NCBI GenBank assembly: GCA_027943335.1
Contig: BSBK01002160.1
Location: 5,001-69,000 of the forward strand
Source of the DNA: Chamaecyparis obtusa
Lineage: Eukaryota; Streptophyta; Pinopsida; Cupressales; Cupressaceae
DNA: 64,000 nucleotides
Direction: 5' to 3'
The notes under the pieces are model-generated. The model was not told where the DNA came from. It did no database searches and saw only the letters and a list, made by a program, of their open reading frames with translations. The position numbers were made by a program, and so were the translations under genes. This document shows, in pieces, positions 26,201-37,328 of this stretch (position 1 is its first letter; every line of letters starts with the position of its first letter).

Positions 26201-27122
26201 AATATTGGATTTAAGAATTTCCTTCGAACACCTATCAATGTTCAACATTATCAAGGACACTAGGTCTATAAATCATCTCTATTTGATAAGTATTCTCCTT
26301 GAATTCAAGGTGGGGTAGTAAGAGAAGTTGAAACAACCATTGAGTCAACTCTAGAATTTCGGTCTCTAGGGATGACTTCTATAAAAAAGATTTAAAATAT
26401 TCCAATTCAATTTCATGCCATGTTACACTGGTATTTCAGCCTTTCATTCTTAATAGTGAAAATATTCATCACTTTTTTTACTATTACCTTAGCATCTCCT
26501 TTTTCCTGGAGTACTTTAATACCCTTTTCTTTGGCTTCTTGCAATCCTAATAATAGAGCTTCATACTCTATAGTGTTATTGGTATTCTTAAAATCTAATT
26601 TAAAATAAAAAGGGAAGTGATCACCTTGCAAAGAAATAAGGAGCACTCCTTCTTCATACCTTGAGTTAGAACAACTCTCATCAAACTCTATAACCCAGGG
26701 ATGCTCATTCACAACTAGAAATTCAACTAATTCTCCTTCTCCTTTCCTAGGAAGGATAAGGTAATTCCCAAATTCACATTCCTCATACAATATTTGAGCT
26801 TTGGGGTTGTATGAAGGGAATATTGTGAATTTATTATTAGCTTTTGGCTCAATGTTGACTTTTTGTTTACCAACTAGAATCGCAGCCTTAGACTAGTCCA
26901 TTTTTATTTTTCCTTCCAAATATTTGCAAAATGTTTGACTCAAAAGCATGCCATAAATGGCTGGGATATCTTCCACAAGGATTGTCAATTTGAACCTCTT
27001 TTTGGGTATGTTTTCAGAATAGCCTGTACATATTTAACTTTCCCCATCAAAGGAAACTATTTATCATCCATAGAATAACACCTCCCAAAAGTTCTGGTGA
27101 GAGTTAGACCTAATGCCTTTGC
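23290..27122 (-). pseudogene. GYP-C pol: protease end, RNase H-like, RT, RNase H, integrase
   Basis: Reading 5' to 3' on the minus strand: the protease C-terminal part ('FVAKALGLTLTRTFGR', 'DIPAIYGMLLS'); an RNase H-like domain (26413-26790); RT with 'GEIRICMDIQNFNQASLKDNY' split over stops, 'KMPFGLINVGETFQR' and catalytic 'YLDD' at 25311-25322; gypsy RNase H near 24700-24950; and integrase with an H2C2-like part near 24200 and 'VIDYFTKWVE' near 24000, ending in 'KGDEVLMWDKRKEPKG'. Many stops replace expected Gln and Trp, for example after 'GYN' and before 'ETFTYNK'. The normal target is the element's own cDNA synthesis and integration. It is inactive. Confidence 0.85.
26413..26790 (-). pseudogene. 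RNase H-like domain located upstream of RT in GYP-C
   Basis: A 125-residue open stretch has an RNase H fold signature: 'WVIEFDESCSN' for the first acidic strand, 'NTIEYEALLLGLQEAKEKGI' for the helix with the catalytic Glu, and 'GDAKVIV' for the third strand. It resembles the second, archaeal-type RNase H of Tat-lineage gypsy elements, where I would expect it between the gypsy RNase H and integrase. Here it sits between protease and RT, and the ordinary RNase H still follows RT. The sequence is directly visible; the archaeal-type label is inference. Confidence 0.7.
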
Positions 27123-27379
27123 TACAAAAAATGGTATAATATTTTGATTAAGTAAAAATGGGTTTTGAAAGGACCCAAAACCTTTTACAAAGTGCATAAA
27201 GATAAACCATTAAAAGCATAACAAATTTTATGCCTCAGCACCCAAGAAGAAAAGAATGAAAAATACACAGCAGCTACTGATATACAAAAGGTTACACTAA
27301 AAGAAATGGAATAGGACAACAACAAAAAAAAAAGGATAGAAAAAAGAGACAACTAAATACATTTTATAAGGTCCCCAGC

Positions 27380-29320
27380 CTAGACCACCATTATCTGCAT
27401 ATGATCAATAGATTCCTTGAGCTCTTTCATCTCCTTGTCTTCTTCAGTCTCAGACTTCATGATGCTCACCTGAGAGCACTTTCCAAGTCCCATAGCCTCC
27501 TTCAGGTCCTTCATCTCCTTCTCATCCTTAGTCTACTCCATCTTGTCAACCAAGATCCTAACATGATCAGATTATGATATGAGGATGGCATGGCTTTGTT
27601 CCCTGATTTTCCTCATAGTATCCTCTAATTTCTCTACTCTACTTTGCAGAGTGTCAAGCCTACCCTTGAAGTCCCCTTCAATAACCTTGGCCTCTTTCTC
27701 TTTCAATCTTTTTTCCAGATTGAAAACCTTATCAACCATGGTAGCATAAGCATCCTCTTTTCCTACAACATCCCTCATTTCCTCCAAGCACACAACAACC
27801 AGTTTTTGTCCTATGCTCATTTTCTTAAGGAGATTGACATCACAAACGATCATAAACATTTTTTCTTTGGCCACGCCGACATCATCCATCAACTTCCCCA
27901 TTGTACAAGTAAAATCCATAAGGTATTTTTTATCTTTCATCATAGTGCTAACCCCACTTTTCTCCTTGTTAGTCTCCTTGTCAGCAATCACCTTGGTCCC
28001 AAGAACATCTTTATCAATTATCCCCACAATTTCTTCCATGATCTGGTTAGCTTATTTTAGGTTTTCCTCCTCCATCTGTAGAGAATTTTGGTCCTCACCC
28101 AGATCTCCTAAATCCCCATCCAAATTCTATCCATCCTCAATCTCCTCACCAGTCTTTTCCTCATTTCTCTTCATCTGCTCGAAGTCCTCATCATCCTCAA
28201 AAGAAATGACAATATTCATCTTATGAGGTCTTTTATTACTTTTAGTCTTTTTCCTTCTTCTACTAAGATTCCCTCTTTTCCTCTTGCCTCCATCATTCTC
28301 CCATTCATCCTCACATTCATCATCTTCAATATCCTTCTCAGTAGAAGAATCTTCCACAACAATCTTACCCTTCTTTTTCCTAGAAGGGGACCCCTTGAAT
28401 TTAGTCTTTTTAGTGGTTTTAACCTCTAAAGGCTCCTCCTCATCATCTTTAGTATCTTCCTCATATAAATAATCATCCTCATCCCCTTCAGTCTCTTATT
28501 CATCCCTATCTCTACCCTTAAGGAAGTTTTTTTCCACCTTTTTCATTTTCAAAAGATCAAACATCAAAAGCATTAAACTCTAGTGCAAGGCGCGATCCCC
28601 TTGAGGGTCCTTCTAAGTTCTTTTGATAGTGTAGTCCAAAGAGCTCAACAAATAGTAAGGGAAACTAACTTTCTCATCATGTCTAAAATGATTTAGCAAC
28701 ATGAAATGGTGGCCATAAGCTCTGGTAAATCTACCATCAAGCGTAATGTAGTTAATAATAGCATATAAAACAAACCTCCAAGATCGAGAAATATGCTTCA
28801 GGTTGTGGTAGGATTTGTCCGCTGTATCAGGGAACCTCTCAAGAGATTTATCTGAGATACTCCTATCTCTATATAATTTCAGCCCCTCCATACTCATTCA
28901 TGTTGCTTCAGCGATAATATCCTCAGTGACCTCCATATACTGGTTATCCACTAAAACATTTCCATTCTTCTAGGTTTTGAAGAATTTATTTGACACCTCA
29001 TGGTTCCTACCATGTAACCTCTCCATGAAACCTGCCATACCACCTTTCTTTAGAATCCCCCAGACCTCCTTACTCTATTTCCATTCCTTGAAATTTGCAG
29101 GTTCAAACCTTTTCTTGATGCCACTCATTTCACCACTCTAGTTTTCCTTCACAATGTCTCTGATTAAAAAACCTTGATCACCATTCTGAGTGACTCCTTC
29201 TTCAATATAATTATCAAACAATACCTATAATTCATGTGAAATAAAGTGCCTAGTCACATCATAGTCCCTTGAATAGAAAAGGGAATAAATAAACATCACC
29301 TTGCATTCAAAACTCTTCAT
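27380..29320 (-). pseudogene. LINE-associated third ORF, unknown function, coiled-coil C-terminus
   Basis: 647 codons in the same frame as ORF2, starting only 12 bases after its last stop. The N-terminal globular part includes 'MERLHGRNHEVSNKFFK', 'YMEVTEDIIAEAT' and 'TRAYGHHFMLLNHF'. A highly charged middle (about 28130-28500) is full of E, D and K with a basic 'KRKRGNLSRRRKKTK' that could be a nuclear localisation signal. The C-terminal part (27572-28039) is heptad-like and probably a coiled coil ('FNLEKRLKEKEAKVIEG', 'RVEKLEDTMRKI'). About ten in-frame stops. It may be an ORF3 or a former C-terminal extension of ORF2. Similar build to the ORFs at 38592-41237 and 59287-62937. Confidence 0.65.
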
Positions 29321-29332
29321 TAACAAGATAAA

Positions 29333-32300
29333 TTAAAACTCCTTATGTCTGCTTCGTAAACAGTCATTATCAATTAATGATTGCACTTCAAAAGGAAGAT
29401 CATCAACATCATCCCATTTTTTCATCAAATCCACCTTACAAGACACGCTGGCCACCTAGTGAGTAACAACATTAGTCTCCCTATAGTTATGTATGATGAC
29501 ACATTCCTCAAAAGATTTGATTAGGTTTTTGGCCTTATGCATTATATTATATATGGTCTATGATGGGATAAAATCATTGTTTAAACATTTTATAATTTTC
29601 AAAGAGTCACCTTCAAGCCATAGTTTTTTGCACTCCTTCTCCTTAGCGAGAACTAAGCTATAGAAAGCAGCATTATCCTCTGCAACACGATTGGATTGTA
29701 TACCTTTAGGTATAGTTCTCACCCCTTTACAAAGACCATTCTCATCTCTGATAGGAGCACCACATCCAGTCACCCCTAGATTCCCTTTTGATGCCCCATC
29801 AAATTTAACCTTCATCCATCCATGGGGAGGGCATTCCCATCTCACTCTATTCCTCAATGACTCCTTGAAATTGTTCATATTACCTTTATCTTCTAGTTCT
29901 CAAAAAGAGTAATATCCCCAACCTCTATAGGTTCAATCTGATTACCCTTCAAATAAAGATTCTTCAACATAGCTCTTTTGATTGGAGGCCTTATTCCTAA
30001 AAAAATCTATCATTTCTTTCTTTCCACACATCCCAGTGGATATAAGGTAATATGAATTTCCAAATAGAAGGCATAGTATCATTCTTTGAAGGAGGCACCC
30101 AAGAAGTAAAAAGGCTCTGTAAGTCCTCTGGGAAGATCCATTCCACATTAAGAAACTTTAAGCATTTTTCCTATATTTTACTCACATAATGGCAATGGAT
30201 GATAATATGATTAATAGTTTCTTCATCATGTTTTCATAAATAACACATATTAGCCATACTCATTCCCCTTCTTCTCAAGTTGTTAGTAGTAAGGATATTA
30301 TTTTGGAGCATGATCCAAAAAGAAAATATTGACTTTAGGAGTAAGGCCCTTAATCCAAGCATTCTCCCAACAAGGCACAGGGTAATTCTCATAGTCTTGA
30401 TGGTACAAAGAGGATATAAAAAAATAACCATTAGTATTATACTTCCATATAAGATTGTCCTCTTCCTCAATCAGAGTCATAGATTTCAAAATTTTATTAA
30501 GATTCCTAAGGGACTAGTCAATAATAGAGAAATCAATCCAATGATCTCTCTTCCAGTAGTCATACACTTTGAGTCCAAACCTCAACTTGAATTGGACCTC
30601 AAAAATATTCTACTCGGGGATCTCTTTTATGGGAAGGTCCATCAGTCACTCTTCATCCCAAAACTGAATAGTCCTACCATCCCCAACTTTCCAATTTCCT
30701 CCCTTCCTAATAAACTCTTTATTTCTCAAGACACTTTTCCAGATGAAGGACCCTCCAAGGTTAGCATCATCACTAAGAAAAATTTTCAAAGTAGGACACT
30801 CCTTATTATACTTGTTCTTCCATAAAGTAGTCTATTCTCCATTAGAGTTGTAAAATATCCAAATAAGTTTAGCAAGAAGATGGTCATTTAAGCACCTAAT
30901 TCTACGCAATCCTAACCCTCCTCCCCAATCTAAAAACCTTCTCCCAAGCTATAAGGGCCATCCTTTTCTTCTTTTCCAACCTAGTCCACAACAAAGTTTT
31001 CTAGATTTTTTCAATAGCCTTGCCATACATTCTTGGAATTTTGAAGATGTTGAGGGCATAAAGAGGTGAGATTTGCAAAGTAGACCTCAAAACATGAATC
31101 TTACCAGCATGACTCAACAATGCACCCTTCCAACCCACCAATTTTCTATGAAATTTGTCAACCACAGAGCTCCAAAAAGAGTCAGTAGGCTCTAAACAAA
31201 GAGCAAGACCTAAATAGGTTCCAAGTAAAGTCTCCAACTTGCACCCCGATATCTTCTTAATTTTTCAATTGTCTTTGTTGAGGGACATCAAAAAAGAACA
31301 TATAAATTTTTCCCCAGTTAATGAGCTATCCAAAAGCTATCCCATAGCTCTCCAAGGCCTTCTTAATATTTTTGGCATTTTTAACAGAGGCTTCCCCCAT
31401 CACAACAGAGTCATCAACAAATTTCTAGTGTGAATAGACCTGATTAGCCGAGGAAGGATACAGACCCTTGAACTCACATTTATGAACCATATTCTCAATG
31501 ACTCTTCCTAGGCATTCACCCATTATAACAAAGAGGACAGGAGATAAGGGATCACCCTGCTTCAATCCCCTAGAGGATTTTAAAAAGGGGTGGGAGATCC
31601 ATTAATGAAAACATAAAAAGTAGCCCAAAAAATGAGTTAAAGAATAAGATCTATACTTCTACTATTAAAACCAAAGGCTTGAAGCACTTTTTTCAAAAAA
31701 ACCCAGTCCACCCTATCATAAGCTTTGGTCAAATCTAGTTTCAAGATAAATCCTTGACATGAAAAGAGAATGAACATTTTCATGAACATAAATAATGGAG
31801 TCCATAATCTTCCTACTAGGGAAAAATCCATTATGTTTCTAGGAAATAAGAGAAGGAAAGATAGTAAGAATCCTTCTGGTCATCACTTTTGATATAATCT
31901 TATAGACAGAGTTACATAAACTTATTCGTCTAAATTGATCCATTTTGTCAGCCCCTTGTTTCTTAGGGATAAGAGCAATGAAAGTTCCATTCAATTCTTT
32001 AAAAAGCTTCCTAGAATAGAAAAATTCCTTCACAACATTGGTGACATCAATTTCAATGACATGCCACAACATTTGGAAGAAAAATAAGGGGAAACCATCT
32101 GGGCTAGGGGCTTTGTCCCCTTCAAAAGAAAAGACAGCCCTTTTGATTTTAACTTTAGAGGGTATAGCAATAAGAAGAGAATTTTGATCCTCATTCATTT
32201 GAAGAAATCCCTTTGAGCTTCCTCATCTAAATTTTGTTCCTGTTTGAGTAAATCTTGGTAAAATATTTTAGCCTCCATCCTAATAGAATCTTCATCTTTA

Positions 32301-33463
32301 GAACTAGTACCATTAATAACCAATTTAGAAATTCTATTCGTCATCCTATTCTTAAGAGTAGTCATGAAAAAGTATTTAGAGTTCCTGTCCCCTTCTTTCA
32401 AAAAGACCTTTTGAGACCTCTACCTCCATAAGGTCTCTTCTTTAGAGATAATATCATGATACGCCACTAACTTCTCATTTGCCTTTTCTCTAGATATCTT
32501 ATTATAACCTTCCAATTGTATGTTTTCCTGAATAGCCTTTAGTTCCATACTTATATTAGTCTTAGAGGAAAAGATATTTCCAAAAGTTTCCTTATTCCAT
32601 ATTTTAATATTATCCTTCACTTGTTTCAGGTTTTTGGCAAGAATGAACATGGTTGTCCCTTAAATCCTAATCTTCCACCATTCCTCCATTTTTTGTTCCA
32701 GTTGTGGATGCAAAGTCCACATCTTCTCAAACCTATAAGGAAAATTCATTTTCATAGATATGGGATCCACCAAAAAAGTGATAGGGTGGTGATATAATCC
32801 ATCCCTCACATGAGGAGACAAAGAGCATAAATAGTACAAAAACCAATCATTACTAACCAAATATCTGTTAAGTCTCACTTGAATCAAGTCCTTTCCACTT
32901 GTTCTATTGGTCCAAGTGTAGTTAGTTCCCTACAAATCAACATCATGGAGGGTGTTGTCATTAGTTAAATTCATCAAATCCATTCTACTATCTATGTTCG
33001 ATTGACTTCCCCCCATTTTTTTATTTTCTTTCAAAGGCATATTAAAATCTCCCATGACAATCTACCCTTCAGAATCAAAACTTCTTCGAAGATGAGATAA
33101 ATTATTCCAAAAATAATTTCTCCCAAATTTGGTATTAGGGGCATATATATTGGTTGAAACCCAAGAAGTTCCATCCTTAATGTGACTAAATCTAACATAG
33201 GCCAAATTGTTTCCTTGGTAGATAACATCACCTTTAAAATTATCACAGTTCCAAAGGGTAGCAACACCCCCTTAAGACCTTTCAAAATCACCCCCATATA
33301 TTTTACCATTTATAAAGAACCTTAAGATTTCAACTTTCTCCTTAGGCATTTTAGTTACTTGGATGAAAAAAAAATCAGGCTTATTATCTCTAATCATATT
33401 CCTAACAAGATCTTGCTTATGAGGATTGTTTAATCCTCTAATATTCCAAGAGATGATCTTCAT
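29333..33463 (-). pseudogene. LINE ORF2: endonuclease, reverse transcriptase, zinc motif, RNase H
   Basis: About 1,377 codons, mostly one frame with shifts near 32196 and 31838 and further breaks around 30300-31000. The endonuclease begins 'MKIISWNIRGLN' and has 'GDFNMP'; the usual Glu of LQETK is Val here ('IQVTK'). The RT region shows 'DKAPSPDGFPLFFFQ', 'LDLTKAYDRVDW' and 'KFVDDSVV' (the YxDD box). A zf-RVT motif 'CYLCKHDEETINHIIIHC' lies near 30190-30250. RNase H has 'VKFDGASKGN', 'AEDNAA' and 'LEGDS' (29558-29878). The enzyme copies LINE RNA at nicked DNA. It is inactive because of stops and frameshifts. Plus-strand ORFs here (for example 30280-30825) are antisense shadows. Confidence 0.88.
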
Positions 33464-33479
33464 ACCTTAATAAATGTTC

Positions 33480-35030
33480 ATGTCTCTAGGATGGTCTTCT
33501 AGATTCCATCTACTATATTCTTATTAGCCTCCATGTATCTCTTTCTTTTATTAGATGGTCTTCCTAGAGAAGGTTGTACCCCTCCTACGTCCCCATTTTT
33601 AGTACTCATATTTTTGACAGGCAAATTATTCTTTTTCTTATAATTCTTAAATTTTCTAACATCCTCAGAGGCTAAAGATCTGTCACCTTGCCCACTCTCA
33701 CACCCCTATAAAGCATGATTAATAGCTTTATCATCCCCCCATTTTGGAGTCTCAATGTCAGAAAAAGTACTCACCACTATTGGAGAGCTCTGTGATAAAT
33801 CTGCCACCACATCCTTCACCAAGCTCAAGCCTGGACTGCCATTCAAACTAGAAGTCTCCTTTTTATTACTCTTATGTTCCTCTTAAAAGGTATCTCTCAC
33901 CATCAACTTATGGGTACTTTCATTTTCCCCCTATGTTTCATCCACACATCCATTCTTAATTTCCTCACCTTGATCTTGTGGGGAACCATTGTTTTTCTCA
34001 TTTCTACCCTCAATATTAATGCTCTTCTTTTCATTTTCTATTGGGTCCAAGTTCTAAATGTCACACCCATCATCTGTAGGATGATAAATCCTAGAAAAGG
34101 CACCCCCATTCTCCTGATATTTCCCTATAGGGACCCACTTCTTCATCTTCCTCTAAACAACCCTGCTCAGACATTTCTTCACCCAATGACCAACTTTCTT
34201 ACAATGAATGCAAGAAAAAGGGATTGATTCATATTCAATCTTCTACACCCAGGATCCTAGCTTAGATTAAATGGTAATAGACTCAAGCATATCGGCATCT
34301 TGATTCACTCTGACATAAATTCTTTCATAAGTTAATCTTCTCCTAGAAGCCATAACAGGGTCAATAGATAACAACTCACCAAAGGAGCTAGCAATCCTAG
34401 TGAAAACATTCTCCACCCAATACTCTAGAGGGAGGCCTGAAAGTTTAATCAAAATTAGGGCCTGGACCACTGACTCATCCAAAAAGATGACATTAGGGAA
34501 TCATTTATGAAGAATCATTAAAGTGTTTTTACCAATCGTCCAAGGCCCATTACATAAAATACTCTTGCGGTCCTCTTCACGAGAGAAGAAAAAGACAAAC
34601 AGGCCTTAGTCATGGCTACCACATCAACTTGTCCTTTTAAAACCTATTTCTTCTTAACAAAGGCACAAACCACCTCAATGTTTGGCCTAACACCCAAGAA
34701 TATGCCCACAAGAGAGTTTTCCATCCTAGCAAAATTGAAATCTATGATCTGATCTTGGACAACAATGGAAAAAATCCCTTGAGCCAGTTTTGAAATGTTC
34801 ATAATAGGTCGTAAAGAAGACTTACACATGGGATTAACATCGAAAAGGGAAGCCCACTTTTTTGTGTTGTCTTGTTGAAGAAATAAGGAATCATAATTTA
34901 TGGGCCCCCCACCTGGGTCCCTAGGTGCCAGACTAGCATCGAGATCCTTACCTTTCTCCCCATTTCCCTCTTTCTCTCTAAGATTCCTACACACAGCATA
35001 AGGACCTACTTCTACCCATGCCAACACCAT
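33480..35030 (-). pseudogene. LINE ORF1: DUF4283-type RNA-binding protein with zinc knuckle
   Basis: The minus strand from ATG 35030 encodes 'LVGIFLGVRPNIEVVCAFV', 'LKGQVDVVAMTKACLSF', then, after a frameshift, 'LSGLPLEYWVENVFTRIASS' and 'SFGELLSIDPVMASRRRL' (34267-34482). A CCHC knuckle 'CIHCKKVGHWVKKC' is near 34172-34213. This order (DUF4283, then zinc knuckle) is the usual ORF1 of plant L1-type LINEs, where it binds the element RNA. The C-terminal part to about 33480 is poorly conserved and full of stops. Confidence 0.8.
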
Positions 35031-35186
35031 TCCTTCCCAATTTCAAAACCTAATTTTGAATTAGGCACCTCCCACTCCCTACTCCTCCTCCTCCTGTTTC
35101 CATGATTCAGGATACTAGTGTAATGTGTTGAAGATGATGAGCATGGATTTCGGATCCTATGACTAATATAAAGATGGCATAATGTT

Positions 35187-36900
35187 ATCAGAAGCTCCTA
35201 AATCAATTATACAATTACTTAAATTATGACCATTTAAAAGAAAGGATACTTAGAATGGGTTTTTTTTTCTCAAATGATTCAAAAGATTCACCTAGGGAAT
35301 TGGAAACTATTTTAGGTTCATTTTGAGAATATTTAGGGGGAAAGAATGGTAGTTTAGAGGTTAAAGGTTCATCATTGAAAAACTATTGGCTACTAGTTTA
35401 TATTTGAGTCTGTTAACCTTTGACATATTTTATCAGCTTCTCTAATTCCTTAGGATTAAGCCTTAAATACTAAGCAGGGGAAATTTGAATCATTGAGGAC
35501 TTACAAAGCCTGACTATATCAAAGGAATATGAAGGGATACTCTTTTGTAGGATGTTACCTTATGGATTTTTTGAACTCACAAGTGGAGATTTGACGAGAG
35601 GATCTTTACCTTTGGTTGGAGTGCTAGGAGATGCCACACTACTCAAGAACTTGGTACCTTTTTTATTTATAGTGAGCACATCACAAGAGGGGTCTTCTAG
35701 AGAGACCAATATTTTGTTTCCTCTTTCTAAGTCAGACTCGTATTCAATAAAAAAAAGTTCCAGAGTCACCAGGTTGCTCTAAATTCCTCTCTTCTTTAGT
35801 TATTTCACCCATTGTATCTTTGGTGGCTTCCATCTAAAGGTATCTTAGCATGTCAAGGAAATTTTCACCATCATGGTTAGTGGTAAGGTGAAAAGGAAAC
35901 ATAGTCCCCTTTTAATGATGAGGTTCAATGGATAACCTTTTGTGTGTAGGGGGGAGTTGAGGATTTCTCCCAGGATGTTTTTCATTATATTTCCTTCTAC
36001 CAATATCCTAATAAGGTTGTTGGTATGAATTTATCATCTTAGGAAATTGTCTCTTCAGAGAAATCACATCATTTATGAACCTTTAAACCACTATATCTGA
36101 CCAGGTGGAAGGCTGCGTGTTAGGTGTTTGTACTTCTACCATTTTTTAGTTGTTATCAAATCATCGTCTAGTTCAATAGCTAATGTCTATACCATTGCTA
36201 AATTATCTACTCTACCTCTTCTAAAATGGAAACAGATAGCTGGAGGCATTTAATTTAGAAAGAAACCCTTTTTATTTTCTGCATTGGTCCTTTTGGTTGT
36301 AGGCATCTTATGAATTATCTTATTGAACTTATCCATGAACTCTCTCATTGGTTCATGAATTTCTTTCTTTAACTGAGTTAATTAAATCAAAATTGAGTAT
36401 TCATCTTAAACTAGTCTTCAAGCATAGTCCTCATATAATTTTAATTTGTTATTAAGGCATTGGGAGATGATGAAATTAGCCTCTCATTGCGTCAGTAAGA
36501 GTTTGAACAAATAATCTGATAGCAACATCCTTATGTGATAATATCATTACTCCATTGGATAAATTTAATGCATTGAGGTGATCATTTCCATCCCCACTGA
36601 ACTTGGGCAAGAGCTCTCTAGATCCCTTGGGTAATCTATTCAGATTGGCTCCTAGGTCCAAGGGCCCCACAACGGGCCCCCATGGCTGATATTGCACTAT
36701 TGGATTAAACAAGGAAGATAGGTTTATATTAAGAGGTACAAGATTTACTGTCAAAGGCACAAGGGTACTTGACAATACCAAGACTTGGTAGAATGGTGAT
36801 GTAATAGGTGATGTATGTTTCTTTAGGGGAGATGAGGGCCTACTTTTCTCCTTACATTTAGGGGTAGGATTTGGGGTAAAACTCAAATTTTGTAACTCCT
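35187..36900 (-). pseudogene. GYP-C gag and protease N-terminus
   Basis: From an ATG at 36886 the minus strand gives 136 residues rich in P and S, then a retrotransposon gag core 'LPKGSRELLPKFSGDG', 'HLNALNLSNGVMILSHKDVA', 'IRLFVQTLTDA'. It continues past stops with 'EFMDKFNKIIHKMP' near 36330. Near 35190-35235 the retropepsin site reads 'CIIDLGASDNIMPSL'; the expected DSGAS is DLGAS. The LINE insertion follows directly, and the rest of protease is at 26840-27122. Gag would form the virus-like particle. Multiple stops. Confidence 0.75.
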
Positions 36901-37304
36901 CAAAAATGTGGTTTACAAATCCTTCTATTATTCTTGATTAGTTGAATGGTCTAGAATCTAGTTTGATAAGTAAAACTTCAAGATTTTTTACTTGATTTCT
37001 AGGGTGATCTAAATTTTGAGCTTGGTTTCTAAACTGGTTTCTTGTCTTCCTTCTCCTTTGTCTTTCTAATAAGAATCTAAGATTGGCATATAAATATTCT
37101 TCTATTTCCAATGCTAGACTTGTCCTCAATATTCCTTAGCACTTCTTCTAGTAGACCAAGCTACTGTATTTAATTAGCTGATAATGTCCTCTTGGTTGTC
37201 CTAAAAACTAAGGTTTGGTTGAAGAAAAATAAAAATCCCTTCATGTGATAGAACCATTGTTCTTCATAGGTTCATTAACTAATCCTTTAAAATAAACTTG
37301 TTAA
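36901..37304 (-). other. GYP-C untranslated leader
   Basis: Sequence between the primer binding site and gag. It holds a 63-codon minus-strand ORF at 36938-37129, rich in R, N and L, that I do not recognise. I see no other feature. Confidence 0.5.
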
Positions 37305-37323
37305 GTCCCCAGTAGAGTTTCCA
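37305..37323 (-). promoter_or_regulatory. GYP-C primer binding site, tRNA-Arg type
   Basis: The plus strand reads GTCCCCAGTAGAGTTTCCA, five bases from the 5' LTR end. Its reverse complement starts TGGAAACTCTACTGGGGAC. The plus sequence is close to the 3' end of a plant tRNA-Arg (CCCCAGTGGAGTCGCCA), which Ogre-type elements use; this comparison is from memory. Most differences are transitions. Confidence 0.7.
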
Positions 37324-37328
37324 AAATC

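Larger units (their letters stand above)
27144..35166 (-). mobile_element. LINE (plant L1-type) inserted in the GYP-C protease gene
   Basis: An 8-kb non-LTR element with ORF1, ORF2 and a third ORF on the minus strand. It splits the GYP-C protease between 'DNIMPSL' (right side) and 'VAKALGL' (left side). Imperfect 20-bp direct repeats flank it: 35167-35186 and 27123-27143. Their differences are almost all transitions plus one extra A, as expected of an old target-site duplication. The 3' end on the minus strand carries GGTTTTGGGTCC...CAAAACCC and an AATCAAAA end, with no long poly(A). Confidence 0.8.

Noticed and set aside
27644..28429. Plus-strand ORFs of 138, 137 and 68 residues
   Set aside because: They are antisense shadows of the minus-strand coiled-coil ORF of the LINE; their S/F/L-rich composition reflects the GA-rich opposite strand.
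30280..30825. 181-residue plus-strand ORF
   Set aside because: It is antisense to the LINE ORF2 zinc-motif region, which has recognisable protein motifs on the minus strand.
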